From an uncultured Collinsella sp. (GTDB lineage Bacteria > Actinomycetota > Coriobacteriia > Coriobacteriales > Coriobacteriaceae), in contig CAUGJN010000018.1 in the NCBI GenBank assembly GCA_959599635.1, positions 1 through 24,331 on the forward strand: a stretch of 24,331 nt of DNA, in the 5' to 3' direction. The translations under genes were made by a program, and so were the position numbers. The notes below the pieces were generated by a model that was given only the letters and a program-made list of their open reading frames with translations, made no database searches and was not told the DNA's origin. Below, one piece after another: positions 1 through 9,371 of the stretch; positions within the stretch are counted from its first letter, which is position 1; every line of letters begins with the position of its first letter.

Positions 1-651
1 GTCTCGGACGATGATGAGGTCCGTGCCCGCGACATTCGCGTTGATGACGAGGGCCGTCCGGTCTTTTCGCTCGATTTTGGCCAGGGCGAGACGATCGATA
101 CCATGCTTGCCATCCCCGGCGTGCAGTCCGTTCCTAATGCCGTCAAGGCTGCCGCGGTTGCCTATCGCCTGGGCGTGACGCCCGAGCAGATCGATGCTGC
201 CTTTAGGGGCCTCACGATCACCGGTCACCGCCAGGAGATCAAGCGCGCCAAGAGCGGCGCCCGCGTCATCGATGACTCCTATAACGCCAGCGCCGAATCC
301 ATGGCTGCTGGCCTCGACCTGCTGTGCTCGCTTTCGTGCACGGGGTCTCGCATGGCGATCCTGGGCGAGATGGGCGAGATGGGCGATGAGGCTCCTCGCA
401 TGCATGAGCTCGTGGGCGCTTATGCCGCCGCCAAGAAGCTCGACATGCTGGCGTGCGTGGGTGGTGAGCTGGCCCAGCTTATGGCCGATGCCGCACGCAT
501 GATGGGCATGGACGAGGACCGCATCCAGGTGTTCTCCGATTATCAGCAGGTGCTCGACCGCATGGGCGGCGCGCTTGAAAAACATGATGTTGTACTGGTC
601 AAGGGTTCCCGCTTTGTTGAGCTCGACCGCTTTGTGGAAGGTGTGTGCTAG
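1..651 (+). CDS. murF: UDP-N-acetylmuramoyl-tripeptide--D-alanyl-D-alanine ligase (MurF), 3' part
   Basis: The open frame enters from the left edge and ends at TAG 649-651, so only about 216 C-terminal residues are present. MurF adds D-Ala-D-Ala to UDP-MurNAc-tripeptide in the cytoplasm, the last soluble step of the peptidoglycan precursor. The visible part covers the end of the central ATPase domain (the PGVQSVPNAVKAAAVAYRLG stretch, equivalent to the Mur ligase region that usually reads PG-x-HN-x-x-NA) and the C-terminal domain with DDSYNASAESM, the MurF form of the D-D-S-Y-N-A motif. The internal ATG at 103 is not the real start, because coding continues upstream in the same frame. mraY follows after 3 bases. 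Identification is firm from motifs and from its place before mraY. Confidence 0.95.
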   Translation, partial: VSDDDEVRARDIRVDDEGRPVFSLDFGQGETIDTMLAIPGVQSVPNAVKAAAVAYRLGVTPEQIDAAFRGLTITGHRQEIKRAKSGARVIDDSYNASAESMAAGLDLLCSLSCTGSRMAILGEMGEMGDEAPRMHELVGAYAAAKKLDMLACVGGELAQLMADAARMMGMDEDRIQVFSDYQQVLDRMGGALEKHDVVLVKGSRFVELDRFVEGVC

Positions 652-654
652 CCC

Positions 655-1674
655 ATGTTCGGCAATCCCTCGTATCCAACGTATCAGGCTTTTTTGGGGC
701 TTGGCATCGCCGCCGCCATTGCGCTGCTGCTCATGCCGTGGTGGATCAAGCTGCTCAAGGTCGAGGGTATCGGCCAGCAGGTTCGTGCCGACGGCCCCAA
801 GCGTCATTTGGTTAAGCAGGGAACGCCCACCATGGGTGGCGTTGTCATCCTCGTCGCGATCTCGCTGACCTGCCTGCTGATGGGCAAGCTCACCACCGAG
901 CTCGTGTTCGTACTGCTCGCCACGCTGGCGACCGGCGTGCTGGGCCTGATCGACGATCTGACCTCCGTTACGCATGGGCGCTCGCTCGGTCTGACGCCTC
1001 ATGCCAAGATGATCGGCCTAACCATTATCTGTGTCACCTTTACGGTGCTTGCCGTCAACTGGTGCGGCGTCGCCCCCGAGATTCGTTTTCCCGGTGGGTT
1101 GACGATCGACCTTGGCGTGCTTTCGACCACCATCTGCGGCTATTCGTTCCCGTGGCTCTATATTGTCTTTTGCTGGCTGATGATTGCCGGTCTTTCTAAT
1201 GCCGTGAACCTGACCGATGGCCTTGACGGTCTTGCCGGCGGCACCTCCATGATCGCCATGCTCGCCATGGCTGCCATGGCGTTTTTGCACGGAGACGTGA
1301 ACCTGTCCATCTTCTGCACCGCGTGTGCCGGTGCCTGCTTGGGCTTTCTGTGGTTCAACTGCTATCCGGCGAGCATCTTTATGGGCGATACCGGCTCGCT
1401 TGCCCTGGGCGCCGCGTTTGCCTGCACGTCCATCATGACCAACACCGAGGTCGTCTCCCTCATCATCGGCGGCCTGTTTATCGTTGAGACCCTGTCGGTC
1501 ATGATTCAGGTTGTCTACTTCCACTTTACGCACAAGCGCGTCTTTCTTATGGCGCCCATCCATCATCATTTCGAAAAGAAGGGTTGGGCCGAGACCAAGG
1601 TCGTCGTCCGTTTTTGGATTATCGCTGCGGCCTTCGGTGCCGTTGGCCTTGCTCTGTTCTTCCAGTTGGGATAG
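655..1674 (+). CDS. mraY: Phospho-N-acetylmuramoyl-pentapeptide-transferase (MraY)
   Basis: This 339-residue polytopic membrane protein transfers phospho-MurNAc-pentapeptide to undecaprenyl phosphate, forming lipid I on the inner face of the membrane. It carries the family's signatures in order: GTPTMGG near residue 57, the aspartate pair D100-D101 in LIDDLTSVTHGRSLG, the NLTDGLDGLAGG loop, FMGDTGSLALG, and APIHHHFEKKGW near residue 300. About ten hydrophobic segments are visible, as is usual. The length is slightly short of the 360-residue proteobacterial form. The start ATG lies 3 bases after the murF stop. A GGAAGG lies rather far upstream inside murF, so translational coupling is likely. 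Confidence 0.97.
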   Translation: MFGNPSYPTYQAFLGLGIAAAIALLLMPWWIKLLKVEGIGQQVRADGPKRHLVKQGTPTMGGVVILVAISLTCLLMGKLTTELVFVLLATLATGVLGLIDDLTSVTHGRSLGLTPHAKMIGLTIICVTFTVLAVNWCGVAPEIRFPGGLTIDLGVLSTTICGYSFPWLYIVFCWLMIAGLSNAVNLTDGLDGLAGGTSMIAMLAMAAMAFLHGDVNLSIFCTACAGACLGFLWFNCYPASIFMGDTGSLALGAAFACTSIMTNTEVVSLIIGGLFIVETLSVMIQVVYFHFTHKRVFLMAPIHHHFEKKGWAETKVVVRFWIIAAAFGAVGLALFFQLG

Positions 1675-1683
1675 TGGTCTTTC

Positions 1684-3090
1684 ATGCCTCTTGCTGATGT
1701 CTTTAGCCTGCTCGTTTTGGGTCAGGGCAAATCCGGTCTCGATGTCGCCCGCTGGGCGCTGGCACATCCAGAGCGCGTAAGCGCCGTTACCGTGTATGGC
1801 GGCGGCACCTCTGAGCCCAATGACGCCACGCGTGCGCTCGAGGCTGCTGGTGCGTCGTTTGTCTATGGGACCGAACAGGTCGAGGGCGCCTATGACGTAT
1901 GCGTGACGTGCCCGGGCATCTCGGAGTTCTCGGGCTTCTTTAAGGCCGGGCGCGAGCATGCCGCCCAGATTATGGGTGAGCCAGAGTTTGCCTATCGCCT
2001 GTCGCCCGATAACTGGATTGCCATCACGGGCACCAACGGTAAGACGACCACCACGTCGCTGACTGATTATCTGCTCAAGGCTGCCGGCGAGGCCAGCGTA
2101 GCTGTCGGCAACATCGGCGAGCCGCCGGTCAACGAGATTGACGGCCGAGCCCACAACGAGTGGTTTGTGGCTGAGCTCTCGAGCTATCAGATTGCTACGA
2201 CCACCGAGCTCCACCCTCGCGTGGCGGTGCTGCTCAACATCACTCCCGACCACTTGGGCTGGCATAAGAGCCATAAGAACTATGCGCTTGCCAAGATCAA
2301 GCTGTTTGACAATATGGTCGATGACGATCTGGTGGTTGTCGACGTCGAAGACGCCGGCATTCACGAGTTCGATGAGTACATCTATACGCCGGGTCGCCGC
2401 ATCTGCAAGGTCGCTTTTGACGAGCCCGAGGGTGCAGACGCCGCCTTTGTGCGCGACGGCAAAATGGTCGTGCGCCTGAAGGGCGTCGAGACTCAGCTTG
2501 TCGCCACGTCCGAGCTCAAGATCTCGGGCCACCACAATGTCATCAATGCCTTATGTGCCGCCACGGCTGCTCTGGCCGTCGGTGCCGATGTCGATGGTGT
2601 CCGCCGCGGTCTGGCCTCGTTCCAGCCGCTCGAGCATCGCGTGGAGCCGTGCGGCGAGATTGACGGTGTGCGCTACGTCAACGATTCCAAGGCGACCAAC
2701 ACCGACGCGGTCGAGAAGGCACTGACGGCATTTCCCGATGACGACGTGATCTTGCTGCTCGGCGGCCACGATAAGGGCACGCCGCTCACGGACTTCGCGC
2801 GCGTTGTTATGGATAACGTGCGCTCGGTCGTCTGCTTTGGCGATGCGCGCGAGCGCTTCACCGCCGCTATGGACGAGGCCGATGTCGATGGCGATGTGGA
2901 TATCGCCCAGGCGGATGACCTACGCGATGCCGTGGACGTTGCCCGTTCGCTGTCTAGCCGTGGCGACGTGATCTTACTTTCTCCTGCCTGCTCTTCGTTC
3001 GATGAGTTCTCGGGCTATGAGGAGCGCGGCCGCGTGTTTAAGGACTATGTGGCGCAGCTTGCCGCTGCGGCGAAATCGCAAATGGAATAG
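1684..3090 (+). CDS. murD: UDP-N-acetylmuramoylalanine--D-glutamate ligase (MurD)
   Basis: This 468-residue cytoplasmic ligase adds D-Glu to UDP-MurNAc-L-Ala using ATP. The N-terminal Rossmann-like domain has VLGQGKSGLDVA, the MurD form of the UDP-binding start. The ATP loop GTNGKTTTTS is at about residues 116-125, NITPDHLGWH gives the central-domain acidic and histidine residues, and NDSKATNTDAVEKAL is the C-terminal domain motif typical of MurD. The length is normal. It starts 9 bases after mraY with a weak ribosome site and ends 9 bases before the preferred ftsW start, as part of one dense operon. The N-TDAV-A motif separates it from MurC, MurE and MurF. Confidence 0.96.
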   Translation: MPLADVFSLLVLGQGKSGLDVARWALAHPERVSAVTVYGGGTSEPNDATRALEAAGASFVYGTEQVEGAYDVCVTCPGISEFSGFFKAGREHAAQIMGEPEFAYRLSPDNWIAITGTNGKTTTTSLTDYLLKAAGEASVAVGNIGEPPVNEIDGRAHNEWFVAELSSYQIATTTELHPRVAVLLNITPDHLGWHKSHKNYALAKIKLFDNMVDDDLVVVDVEDAGIHEFDEYIYTPGRRICKVAFDEPEGADAAFVRDGKMVVRLKGVETQLVATSELKISGHHNVINALCAATAALAVGADVDGVRRGLASFQPLEHRVEPCGEIDGVRYVNDSKATNTDAVEKALTAFPDDDVILLLGGHDKGTPLTDFARVVMDNVRSVVCFGDARERFTAAMDEADVDGDVDIAQADDLRDAVDVARSLSSRGDVILLSPACSSFDEFSGYEERGRVFKDYVAQLAAAAKSQME

Positions 3091-3099
3091 GGGTTGCCG

Positions 3100-4620
3100 G
3101 TGAGAGAGGAGAGCCCCCGACAAGGTATGAGGAGGCCCGACTCGGACCGTGCTTCCTCGCGGCGCAGCACACCGCGTTCCGGTCGCGGCGGGCAGACGTT
3201 TAGCGAACGCTATATTGCCGGCGTTCCCGCCCGTATCATGCGCCCCCGTCTGATATTCATGGCCTGCCTGTTTACCTTGGTGTGCTTTGGCCTGCTGATG
3301 GTGTACTCGGCGTCTTCGGTCGAGGCGCTGCACGAGAATGGCTCGGCGACGTTTTTTCTGTTTCGGCAAGCCGCGTTTGCCGGAGTTGGCGTGCTGGCTA
3401 TGGTTGCCATCGTGCGCATCTTGCCGGACAGTTGGTTTGGGGAAGACGTGCTCAGGATCTTCCTCATAGGCATGATAGGGCTACTGTTTCTGGTGTTCTT
3501 GGTGGGCAGCGGCAGCCGTGGCGCCACGCGCTGGCTCAACATCGCCGGCATTCAGTTCCAGCCTTCCGAGTTTTTAAAGCCATTTGCCATTGCGTATTCG
3601 GCCATCATGCTTGATCGCTTCTTTTCGCCCGGTGGCAACATCAACGAATTCCTTCGCAAGATGGGCATCTACCTGGGAATTTCGCTCTTTCTGATCTTTA
3701 TCCAGCCCGATTTCGGTACCGTCCTGATCATCCTGTTGACCCTCATGTGCATGGCGTTGTTTGCGGGTCTCGACCCCAGATTTATCATCGGTGTGATAAT
3801 CTTCGGCATTCTCGTGATCGTGATTGCGCTTGTCGCAGAGCCGTACCGTATGGTGCGTATCCAGGTTGCCTTGAACCCTTGGGCCGACGAGTATGGTGAC
3901 GGCTATCAGGCCACGCTTGCCATCATGGCCTTTGCCTCGGGCGGTCTGTTCGGCCGTGGCATCGGCAACTCAACCATGAAGTATTCGTATCTGCCCGAGG
4001 CGCACAACGACTACATCCTGGCCATCATTGGCGAGGAGGTCGGTTTTGTCGGAACCGTGCTGTTCTTCTTGGTGTTTGCGCTGCTGATCTACTCGGCGTT
4101 TCGCATTGCCGAGCAGGCGACCGATCGTCGGGGCGCGCTCATGGCGTCTGGCTCCGCGGTCATTCTCGCGGTGCAGTTTTTGATCAACGCGCTGGGCATT
4201 CTCAATGTGTTTCCCATGACGGGCAAACCGTTGCCGTTTATTAGCTACGGCGGTTCGTCGATTATTGTGTCGCTTATGCTTGCCGGCCTGATCCTGCGCG
4301 TTTCGTATGAGAGCGCCCGTCGCGATGAGTACGACCGTCGCCGCGAGAGCTTTGCCGTTATGGATGAGAGTACCGCCGGCGTGCCCCACGTGCGCGGCGA
4401 GCGATCTTCGCGTAACGGCTTTACCGTTCTGGATGGCTCTGCGACCGAGCCGGCAGCTCGTCCACGCTCGCGAACGGCTCCGCAAGGTCGTCCGCAGCGC
4501 CCCAGCCCTCGCAACCCGGGCGGCGGATATAATCGAATCGATTTGAACTCGGACCCGTCGGCGCGTCTGCGCACCGACGACCAGGGACCGCGTGTACGAA
4601 GGGACTACCATGACCGATAA
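3100..4620 (+). CDS. ftsW: Lipid II polymerase FtsW (SEDS family)
   Basis: This septal peptidoglycan glycosyltransferase of the SEDS family is about 506 residues. An arginine/serine-rich cytoplasmic head of about 45 residues precedes roughly ten transmembrane helices. QPDFGT (Asp near residue 204) is the conserved P-D-x-G catalytic site, and PLPFISYGGSS is the other SEDS signature. A basic, proline-rich cytoplasmic tail of about 100 residues follows, longer than in most FtsW and perhaps a contact surface for division partners (inference). The start is uncertain: GTG at 3100 has AGGGG six bases upstream; TTG at 3094 has no spacing; ATG at 3127 has AGGAG 15 bases upstream. The 3' end overlaps murG by 11 bases. 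RodA is the alternative, but the dcw context favours FtsW. Confidence 0.94.
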   Translation: MREESPRQGMRRPDSDRASSRRSTPRSGRGGQTFSERYIAGVPARIMRPRLIFMACLFTLVCFGLLMVYSASSVEALHENGSATFFLFRQAAFAGVGVLAMVAIVRILPDSWFGEDVLRIFLIGMIGLLFLVFLVGSGSRGATRWLNIAGIQFQPSEFLKPFAIAYSAIMLDRFFSPGGNINEFLRKMGIYLGISLFLIFIQPDFGTVLIILLTLMCMALFAGLDPRFIIGVIIFGILVIVIALVAEPYRMVRIQVALNPWADEYGDGYQATLAIMAFASGGLFGRGIGNSTMKYSYLPEAHNDYILAIIGEEVGFVGTVLFFLVFALLIYSAFRIAEQATDRRGALMASGSAVILAVQFLINALGILNVFPMTGKPLPFISYGGSSIIVSLMLAGLILRVSYESARRDEYDRRRESFAVMDESTAGVPHVRGERSSRNGFTVLDGSATEPAARPRSRTAPQGRPQRPSPRNPGGGYNRIDLNSDPSARLRTDDQGPRVRRDYHDR

Positions 4621-5725
4621 AATGACCGTTGCTATTGCAGCCGGCGGCACGGCAGGACACATCAACCCCGCGCTCGCCTTGGCCGAAGAACTGCGTGACC
4701 GTGGCCACCACGTTGTGTTCGTGGGCCAGTCGCGCAAGCTCGAGGGTCGCTTGGTCCCCGAGGCTGGGTTTGATTTTGTGCCCATTACGGTCACGGGCTT
4801 CGACCGCTCCCGTCCTTGGACGGCGCTGACCTCGCTGTGGCGTGTCAATAAGGCCAAGCGTGCGCTCGCCAATCATTTCTCAAAGGTCGGCAAGCCCGAT
4901 GCCGCCATCGGTTTTGGTGCCTATGTCGAGGTTCCGCTGCTGGGGTGGTGCAAGGGCGCGGGCGTTCCGTATCTGCTGCATGAGCAGAACTCTGTTCCGG
5001 GCTTGGCCAACAAGATGATGAACTCCCACGCCGCCCGCGTGTGCATCTCGGTGCCGGCAGCGCGCTCGGTCTTTGAGCGCGAAAGTGACCCTGACCATGT
5101 GCTCATGACCGGCAACCCCGTACGTCGCTCGGTGATCGAGGGTGATCGCGCTCGCGGCCGCAAGGCACTTGGCGTTCCCGAGGACGCTACGCTGCTGCTC
5201 GTCTTTGGCGGTTCACTTGGCGCCCAGCACCTCAACGAGCGCGCGGTTTCGCTCAAAAACGAGCTGCTTTCGCGCAAGAACCTCTATGTGCTGCATTCGA
5301 CGGGTGCCGACGGCTTTGAGGAGACCGAGCGCGCTTTGGCGCTGACGCCCGATGAGGCGAAGCGTTACCGCGTCCAGCCTTACATCGACAACATGGGCGA
5401 TATGCTGGCTGCTGCCGATTTGGTGCTCTCGCGTTCGGGTGCATCGAGCGTGGCCGAGATCGCTGCACTCGCCGTGCCCTCGGTGCTCGTGCCGTATCCG
5501 CATGCGACGGCCGACCACCAAACCACCAATGCCCGTTATCTGGTCGACGCCGGGGCCGGCGTGCTCTGCGCCGATGCCGATATCGACGGTTCTGCCTTTG
5601 CCGATGAGCTGCTGCACCTGGTCGATGACACGGCGGCGCGCGACGCCATGCGTCAGGCGGCGCGTGGTTTGGCTCAGGATAGGGCCGCCGCTCTTCTGGC
5701 CGATGCGGTAGAGGGTTTGCGTTAG
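4610..5725 (+). CDS. murG: UDP-GlcNAc:lipid I GlcNAc transferase (MurG)
   Basis: This 371-residue peripheral membrane glycosyltransferase (GT28) adds GlcNAc to lipid I to give lipid II. GGTAGHINPALALA lies at the N terminus, followed by GFGAYVEVPLL, LHEQNSVPGLANK, GGSLGAQHLNE, and the donor-binding stretch SRSGASSVAEIAAL with PSVLVPYPHATADHQ. ATG 4610 was chosen because GAAGGG (4598-4603) lies six bases upstream and the glycine loop should be close to the N terminus; a GTG at 4592 is in frame but lacks a site. The start lies inside the end of ftsW, which implies coupled translation. The 97-base gap after its stop is the first real break in the dcw run. Confidence 0.96.
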   Translation: MTDKMTVAIAAGGTAGHINPALALAEELRDRGHHVVFVGQSRKLEGRLVPEAGFDFVPITVTGFDRSRPWTALTSLWRVNKAKRALANHFSKVGKPDAAIGFGAYVEVPLLGWCKGAGVPYLLHEQNSVPGLANKMMNSHAARVCISVPAARSVFERESDPDHVLMTGNPVRRSVIEGDRARGRKALGVPEDATLLLVFGGSLGAQHLNERAVSLKNELLSRKNLYVLHSTGADGFEETERALALTPDEAKRYRVQPYIDNMGDMLAAADLVLSRSGASSVAEIAALAVPSVLVPYPHATADHQTTNARYLVDAGAGVLCADADIDGSAFADELLHLVDDTAARDAMRQAARGLAQDRAAALLADAVEGLR

Positions 5726-5822
5726 TTAGACGGGATATCGTCGGTCGCCCTCGCGCTGATGCGGTAGGTGCGGTACAGTTAACGGGTTACAGGCAGTGTT
5801 TACGCAAGGAGTACACGAGCAC

Positions 5823-7241
5823 ATGGCTGATTCCCAGACTGCAACCTCCGCGCCCGAGTTTAAGAGCGCCCACTTTATCGGTATCGGCGGCGCCGGCATG
5901 AGCGGCATTGCTCTCGTTCTGCACGAGCGCGGTTATGCCGTTACCGGCTCCGACCTTAAGACGTCACGTTATATCCGCCAGCTTACCCGCGCTGGTGTGA
6001 AGGTGCATGTGGGCCATGAGGCCGCCACGATCGACGAGGTCAAGCCCGACGTGGTTGTTGTGTCCACCGCTATCCCGGAGTCCAACCCTGAACTCGTGCG
6101 CGCTCGCGAGCTGGGTATTCCCGTGTGGCCCCGTGCCAAGATGCTCTCTGCTTTGGGCCACGGCTACACCACCGTCGCTGTTGCCGGCACGCATGGCAAG
6201 ACCACCACGTCTTCGATGTGCGCCACCATGCTCGACCGCATGGGTCTGGATCCGAGCTTCTTGATCGGCGGCATCGTCGAGGGCTATGACACGAACGGCA
6301 AGAACGGCTCGGGCGACTACTTTGTCGCCGAGGCCGACGAGTCCGATAGCTCCTTCCTGTTCCTGAACCCCAACGTGGTCATTGTGACCAACGTCGAGGC
6401 CGACCACCTCGATCACTACTCGGGTATCGAGGAGATCGAGGCAACTTTCGCCAAATTCATGAGCCTGGTGGGCGAGGACGGCACCGTCATCGTCTGCGGC
6501 GAGGACCCGCATCTGGTCGAGCTCGCCAAGTCGACGGGCCGTCACGTGCTTTCCTACGGCTTTGCCGAGAGCAACGACATCGTCTGCGTGCACCCGGATG
6601 TCAAGGGCATCCAGAGTGACTTTATCGTTCGCTTTGAGGACGGCACTGAGCATGCTGTGGAGATCAAGAGCAATCCCGGTCGCCACAACATGCTCAACGC
6701 CACGGCGGTGCTCACCGTCGCCCATGTCCTGGGCCTTGACATCGACGCCGCCGCCAAGGCGCTCTCGAGCTTTGAGGGCGTCCGCCGTCGCTTTACCCAC
6801 GTGGGCGATATCGATGGCATCACCGTGGTCGATGATTACGGCCATCACCCCACCGAGATCAAGGCGACGCTTGCTGCCGCTTCGTCGCTGGGCTACAAGC
6901 ACGTCGACGTCGTGTTCCAGCCGCACCGCTATTCGCGCCTGCAGGCCCTGTGCGATGACTTTGCCGATGCATTTGCCAATGCCGATAAACTGCTGCTGAT
7001 TGATGTGTTCTCGGCTGGCGAGATGCCCATTCCGGGTGTCACCTCTAAGATGCTCGCCGATACCGTGCGCGCCAAGCATCCTGGCAAGGAGGTCGTGTAT
7101 TGCTCCAGCCGTCTTGAGCTCAATCAGGAGCTCGAGCAGATGGTGGGCGAGGGCGACCTGCTGCTCACCATGGGTGCCGGTGACGTTACGACCGTCGGTC
7201 CCGAGTTTATCGAGTATCTGACTGCCAAGAAAGACGCTTAA
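5823..7241 (+). CDS. murC: UDP-N-acetylmuramate--L-alanine ligase (MurC)
   Basis: This 472-residue cytoplasmic ligase commits UDP-MurNAc to the pentapeptide pathway by adding L-Ala. Visible motifs are FIGIGGAGMSGIA at residues 18-30, GTHGKTTTSS as the ATP loop, EADESDSSF, NVEADHLDHY, GVRRRF and DDYGHHPTEI, all in MurC order. The length is normal. The start ATG at 5823 is supported by AAGGAG at 5806-5811; the upstream GTG at 5796 falls before that site. The short unconserved tail before the glycine loop fits this choice. It follows murG and precedes murB by 5 bases, the usual order in Gram-positive dcw clusters. Confidence 0.96.
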   Translation: MADSQTATSAPEFKSAHFIGIGGAGMSGIALVLHERGYAVTGSDLKTSRYIRQLTRAGVKVHVGHEAATIDEVKPDVVVVSTAIPESNPELVRARELGIPVWPRAKMLSALGHGYTTVAVAGTHGKTTTSSMCATMLDRMGLDPSFLIGGIVEGYDTNGKNGSGDYFVAEADESDSSFLFLNPNVVIVTNVEADHLDHYSGIEEIEATFAKFMSLVGEDGTVIVCGEDPHLVELAKSTGRHVLSYGFAESNDIVCVHPDVKGIQSDFIVRFEDGTEHAVEIKSNPGRHNMLNATAVLTVAHVLGLDIDAAAKALSSFEGVRRRFTHVGDIDGITVVDDYGHHPTEIKATLAAASSLGYKHVDVVFQPHRYSRLQALCDDFADAFANADKLLLIDVFSAGEMPIPGVTSKMLADTVRAKHPGKEVVYCSSRLELNQELEQMVGEGDLLLTMGAGDVTTVGPEFIEYLTAKKDA

Positions 7242-7246
7242 GTCTA

Positions 7247-8158
7247 ATGGGTCTGTTTAACGCCGTCATGGCGCTCTCGGGCATGATCGACACGGATGTG
7301 ATCGAGGACGAGCGCCTTGCGCGTCATACGAGCTATCGTATCGGCGGCAAGGCCGACCTCTTTGTGACGTGCCATAGCTATCATGCCCTCCGCCGCGCCG
7401 TGGCGGTGCTCGATCGCGAGCAGGTGCCGTGGGTCATCATCGGCAAGGGCTCCAATCTGCTGGTTGCCGATGGCGGTTATCGCGGTGCCGTCATTTCGCT
7501 GGGGCGTGAGTTTCAGCGCACGGTTGTTGCCGATGACGGCTGTACGCTGACGGTCGGTGCGGGCGTGATGTTTGCGCGCCTGGTCAACGATGCCCTGTCG
7601 CGTAGCCTCTCGGGCCTTGAGTTTGCCGTTGGCATCCCTGGTTCGGTCGGCGGCGCGATATCTATGAACGCCGGCACACGGACCGAGTGGATTGGCTCGC
7701 TGGTTGAGGATGTCGTAACGTTTGACCCGGCATCCGGCATCAAGCATTATGCGGGGTCCGAGATCACTTGGGGCTACCGCGAATGTAGCCTTCCCCGCAA
7801 TGAGATCATCCTCGAGTGCGTGCTCAAGCTTAAACCGGCGCTCAAGGCCGACATTCGCGAGCGCATGGAGCGGTATCTGACGAGGCGCAAGCGTACTCAG
7901 CCCATGGGTCGCGCATCCTGCGGGTCGGTCTTTCGCAACCCGCCCGATGCGAGTGTGGGCAAGCTTATCGAGGATTGTGGATTAAAGGGTTTTTCAATTG
8001 GCGGCGCGGAAGTTTCGCCCGTTCACGCTAATTTTATCGTTAATAACGGAACTGCCTCGGCCGATGACGTTGCCGCGGTTATCAGACATGTGCACGGAAA
8101 GGTGAGGGAGGCGTATGGCATCGAGCTCAGACCGGAAGTTAAATTCCTCGGCTTCTAG
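7247..8158 (+). CDS. murB: UDP-N-acetylenolpyruvoylglucosamine reductase (MurB)
   Basis: This 303-residue FAD enzyme reduces UDP-GlcNAc-enolpyruvate to UDP-MurNAc with NADPH. It has HTSYRIGGKADL at the N terminus, GKGSNLLVADGGYRG, GLEFAVGIPGSVGGAISMNAG (FAD site), SCGSVFRNP with the proton-donor serine, and the C-terminal HANFIVN and RPEVKFLG segments, where the glutamate is a catalytic residue. The size and lack of the extra loop suggest the shorter type II form found in Gram-positives. No good ribosome site precedes ATG 7247, so ATG 7268 or 7283 remain possible; all keep the conserved domain. The last 44 bases overlap ftsQ. Confidence 0.95.
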   Translation: MGLFNAVMALSGMIDTDVIEDERLARHTSYRIGGKADLFVTCHSYHALRRAVAVLDREQVPWVIIGKGSNLLVADGGYRGAVISLGREFQRTVVADDGCTLTVGAGVMFARLVNDALSRSLSGLEFAVGIPGSVGGAISMNAGTRTEWIGSLVEDVVTFDPASGIKHYAGSEITWGYRECSLPRNEIILECVLKLKPALKADIRERMERYLTRRKRTQPMGRASCGSVFRNPPDASVGKLIEDCGLKGFSIGGAEVSPVHANFIVNNGTASADDVAAVIRHVHGKVREAYGIELRPEVKFLGF

Positions 8159-9371
8159 AGCATCGAAACCCACCTTCCGCCGCGCCGGAGGGCGTTCCGG
8201 CGCGCCTGCCAAACCTCAACGCAATACCGTCGCGCACTCTAAGTCTGTCGGGCATGCTCGACAGACCAGTCGTCCGGTCGTCGGCTCGCAGCTCGGTAAT
8301 CGTCCGGCCGCAAAAAAGTCCTCGCGTCCCTCGGTGACGTCAAAGCCTGTTATGGGCGCCAAGCCTGCCCGTCCCATGGCAGCTCCCAAGCCCTCGACGG
8401 GAACTAAAGCGGCGCGTCCAGGTCTCACGCTGGGCGCATCGAAACCGCGCTCGCTGACATCGGTGCCGGCTACCGCCAAGAAGCCTTCGAGTAAAAAAGG
8501 TTTCAACCCGTTATCTTCACTTGGAGCGATGGCAAATAAAACATCAGATGCCGCTTCTGTCGTTACAGGCAAAGGCAAAATCGTGGGCGGCGTTCTGGCC
8601 GTCTTGGCCGTGCTCGTCGTCGTTGCCATCGTGGTGATCAACTCTGGACTGTTTACTGCCACTGATATTCAGATTCAAGGCAGCGAGCACGTGACGAAGC
8701 ACGATGCTATCCAGCTGATCGACTTGCCCGAGGGAACGTCGCTTTTTAACGTCGATCCCGACCAGATTACCGAGGATCTCAAGCAGAACCCGTGGGTTTC
8801 GGGCGTGGATGTCCAGCGCCAGTTTCCCCATACGCTTATCATCACGCCGACGGAGCGTAAAGTTATCGCCATTGCGTATATCAGCTCCGACGACCTTGCC
8901 TGGGCTATCGGAGACGATGACACCTGGATCGCCCCGCTGTCGACGTCGGTCGAAGTGGACGACCAGGGCAACGTCATCACGACAGGGCAGGGCTCAAATA
9001 CCTTGACCGGAATCAATGCCGCGCTGGCGCTCGCCAAGCATTATGGCGCGGTGTTGTTGACTGATGTCTCGGCGGATGTCGCTCCGGTTTCCGGCCAGGC
9101 GGTGAACTCCAAAGCCGTTAAGGCCGGCCTGGATTATGTGCGTGGTTTTTCGAGCGAGTTCTTGGGACAAGTCAAGGATATTTCCACGCCTTCGGTCGAA
9201 GCCATCTCGGCAAACCTCAATAACGGCATTGAGGTGTCGCTGGGCGATTCGGACGATATCGCCAAGAAGGAACGCGTAGTCACCAAGTTGCTTTCGCAGG
9301 TAGAGGGCGTAACGTATATCAATGTGCGCTCTCCGGGCAACTACACATTTAGGAATGCTCCGACCTCGTAG
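8115..9371 (+). CDS. ftsQ: Cell division protein FtsQ/DivIB with POTRA domain
   Basis: This 418-residue bitopic division protein bridges the FtsW/FtsI synthase to the ring through FtsL/FtsB partners. A cytoplasmic head of about 155 residues is low in complexity and rich in Lys, Arg, Ser, Pro and Ala. One transmembrane helix follows (about residues 156-175, VGGVLAVLAVLVVVAIVVI), then a POTRA domain beginning at ATDIQIQGSEHVTKHDAI and a beta domain to the C terminus. The long basic head is common in actinobacterial FtsQ. The start overlaps murB by 44 bases, with GAGGGAGG just 3 bases upstream, closer than ideal. There is no ftsA between this gene and ftsZ. Confidence 0.92.
   Translation: MASSSDRKLNSSASRASKPTFRRAGGRSGAPAKPQRNTVAHSKSVGHARQTSRPVVGSQLGNRPAAKKSSRPSVTSKPVMGAKPARPMAAPKPSTGTKAARPGLTLGASKPRSLTSVPATAKKPSSKKGFNPLSSLGAMANKTSDAASVVTGKGKIVGGVLAVLAVLVVVAIVVINSGLFTATDIQIQGSEHVTKHDAIQLIDLPEGTSLFNVDPDQITEDLKQNPWVSGVDVQRQFPHTLIITPTERKVIAIAYISSDDLAWAIGDDDTWIAPLSTSVEVDDQGNVITTGQGSNTLTGINAALALAKHYGAVLLTDVSADVAPVSGQAVNSKAVKAGLDYVRGFSSEFLGQVKDISTPSVEAISANLNNGIEVSLGDSDDIAKKERVVTKLLSQVEGVTYINVRSPGNYTFRNAPTS

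Noticed and set aside
1018..2535. 505-codon open frame on the - strand across mraY and murD
   Set aside because: It lies antisense to two genes with clear catalytic motifs, has no recognisable domain, and is rich in Arg, Gly, His and Asp as expected of the complement of GC-rich coding DNA.
5964..7079. Long - strand frame opposite murC
   Set aside because: It is the complement of a conserved gene, with no ribosome site, no domain and no gene-like context.
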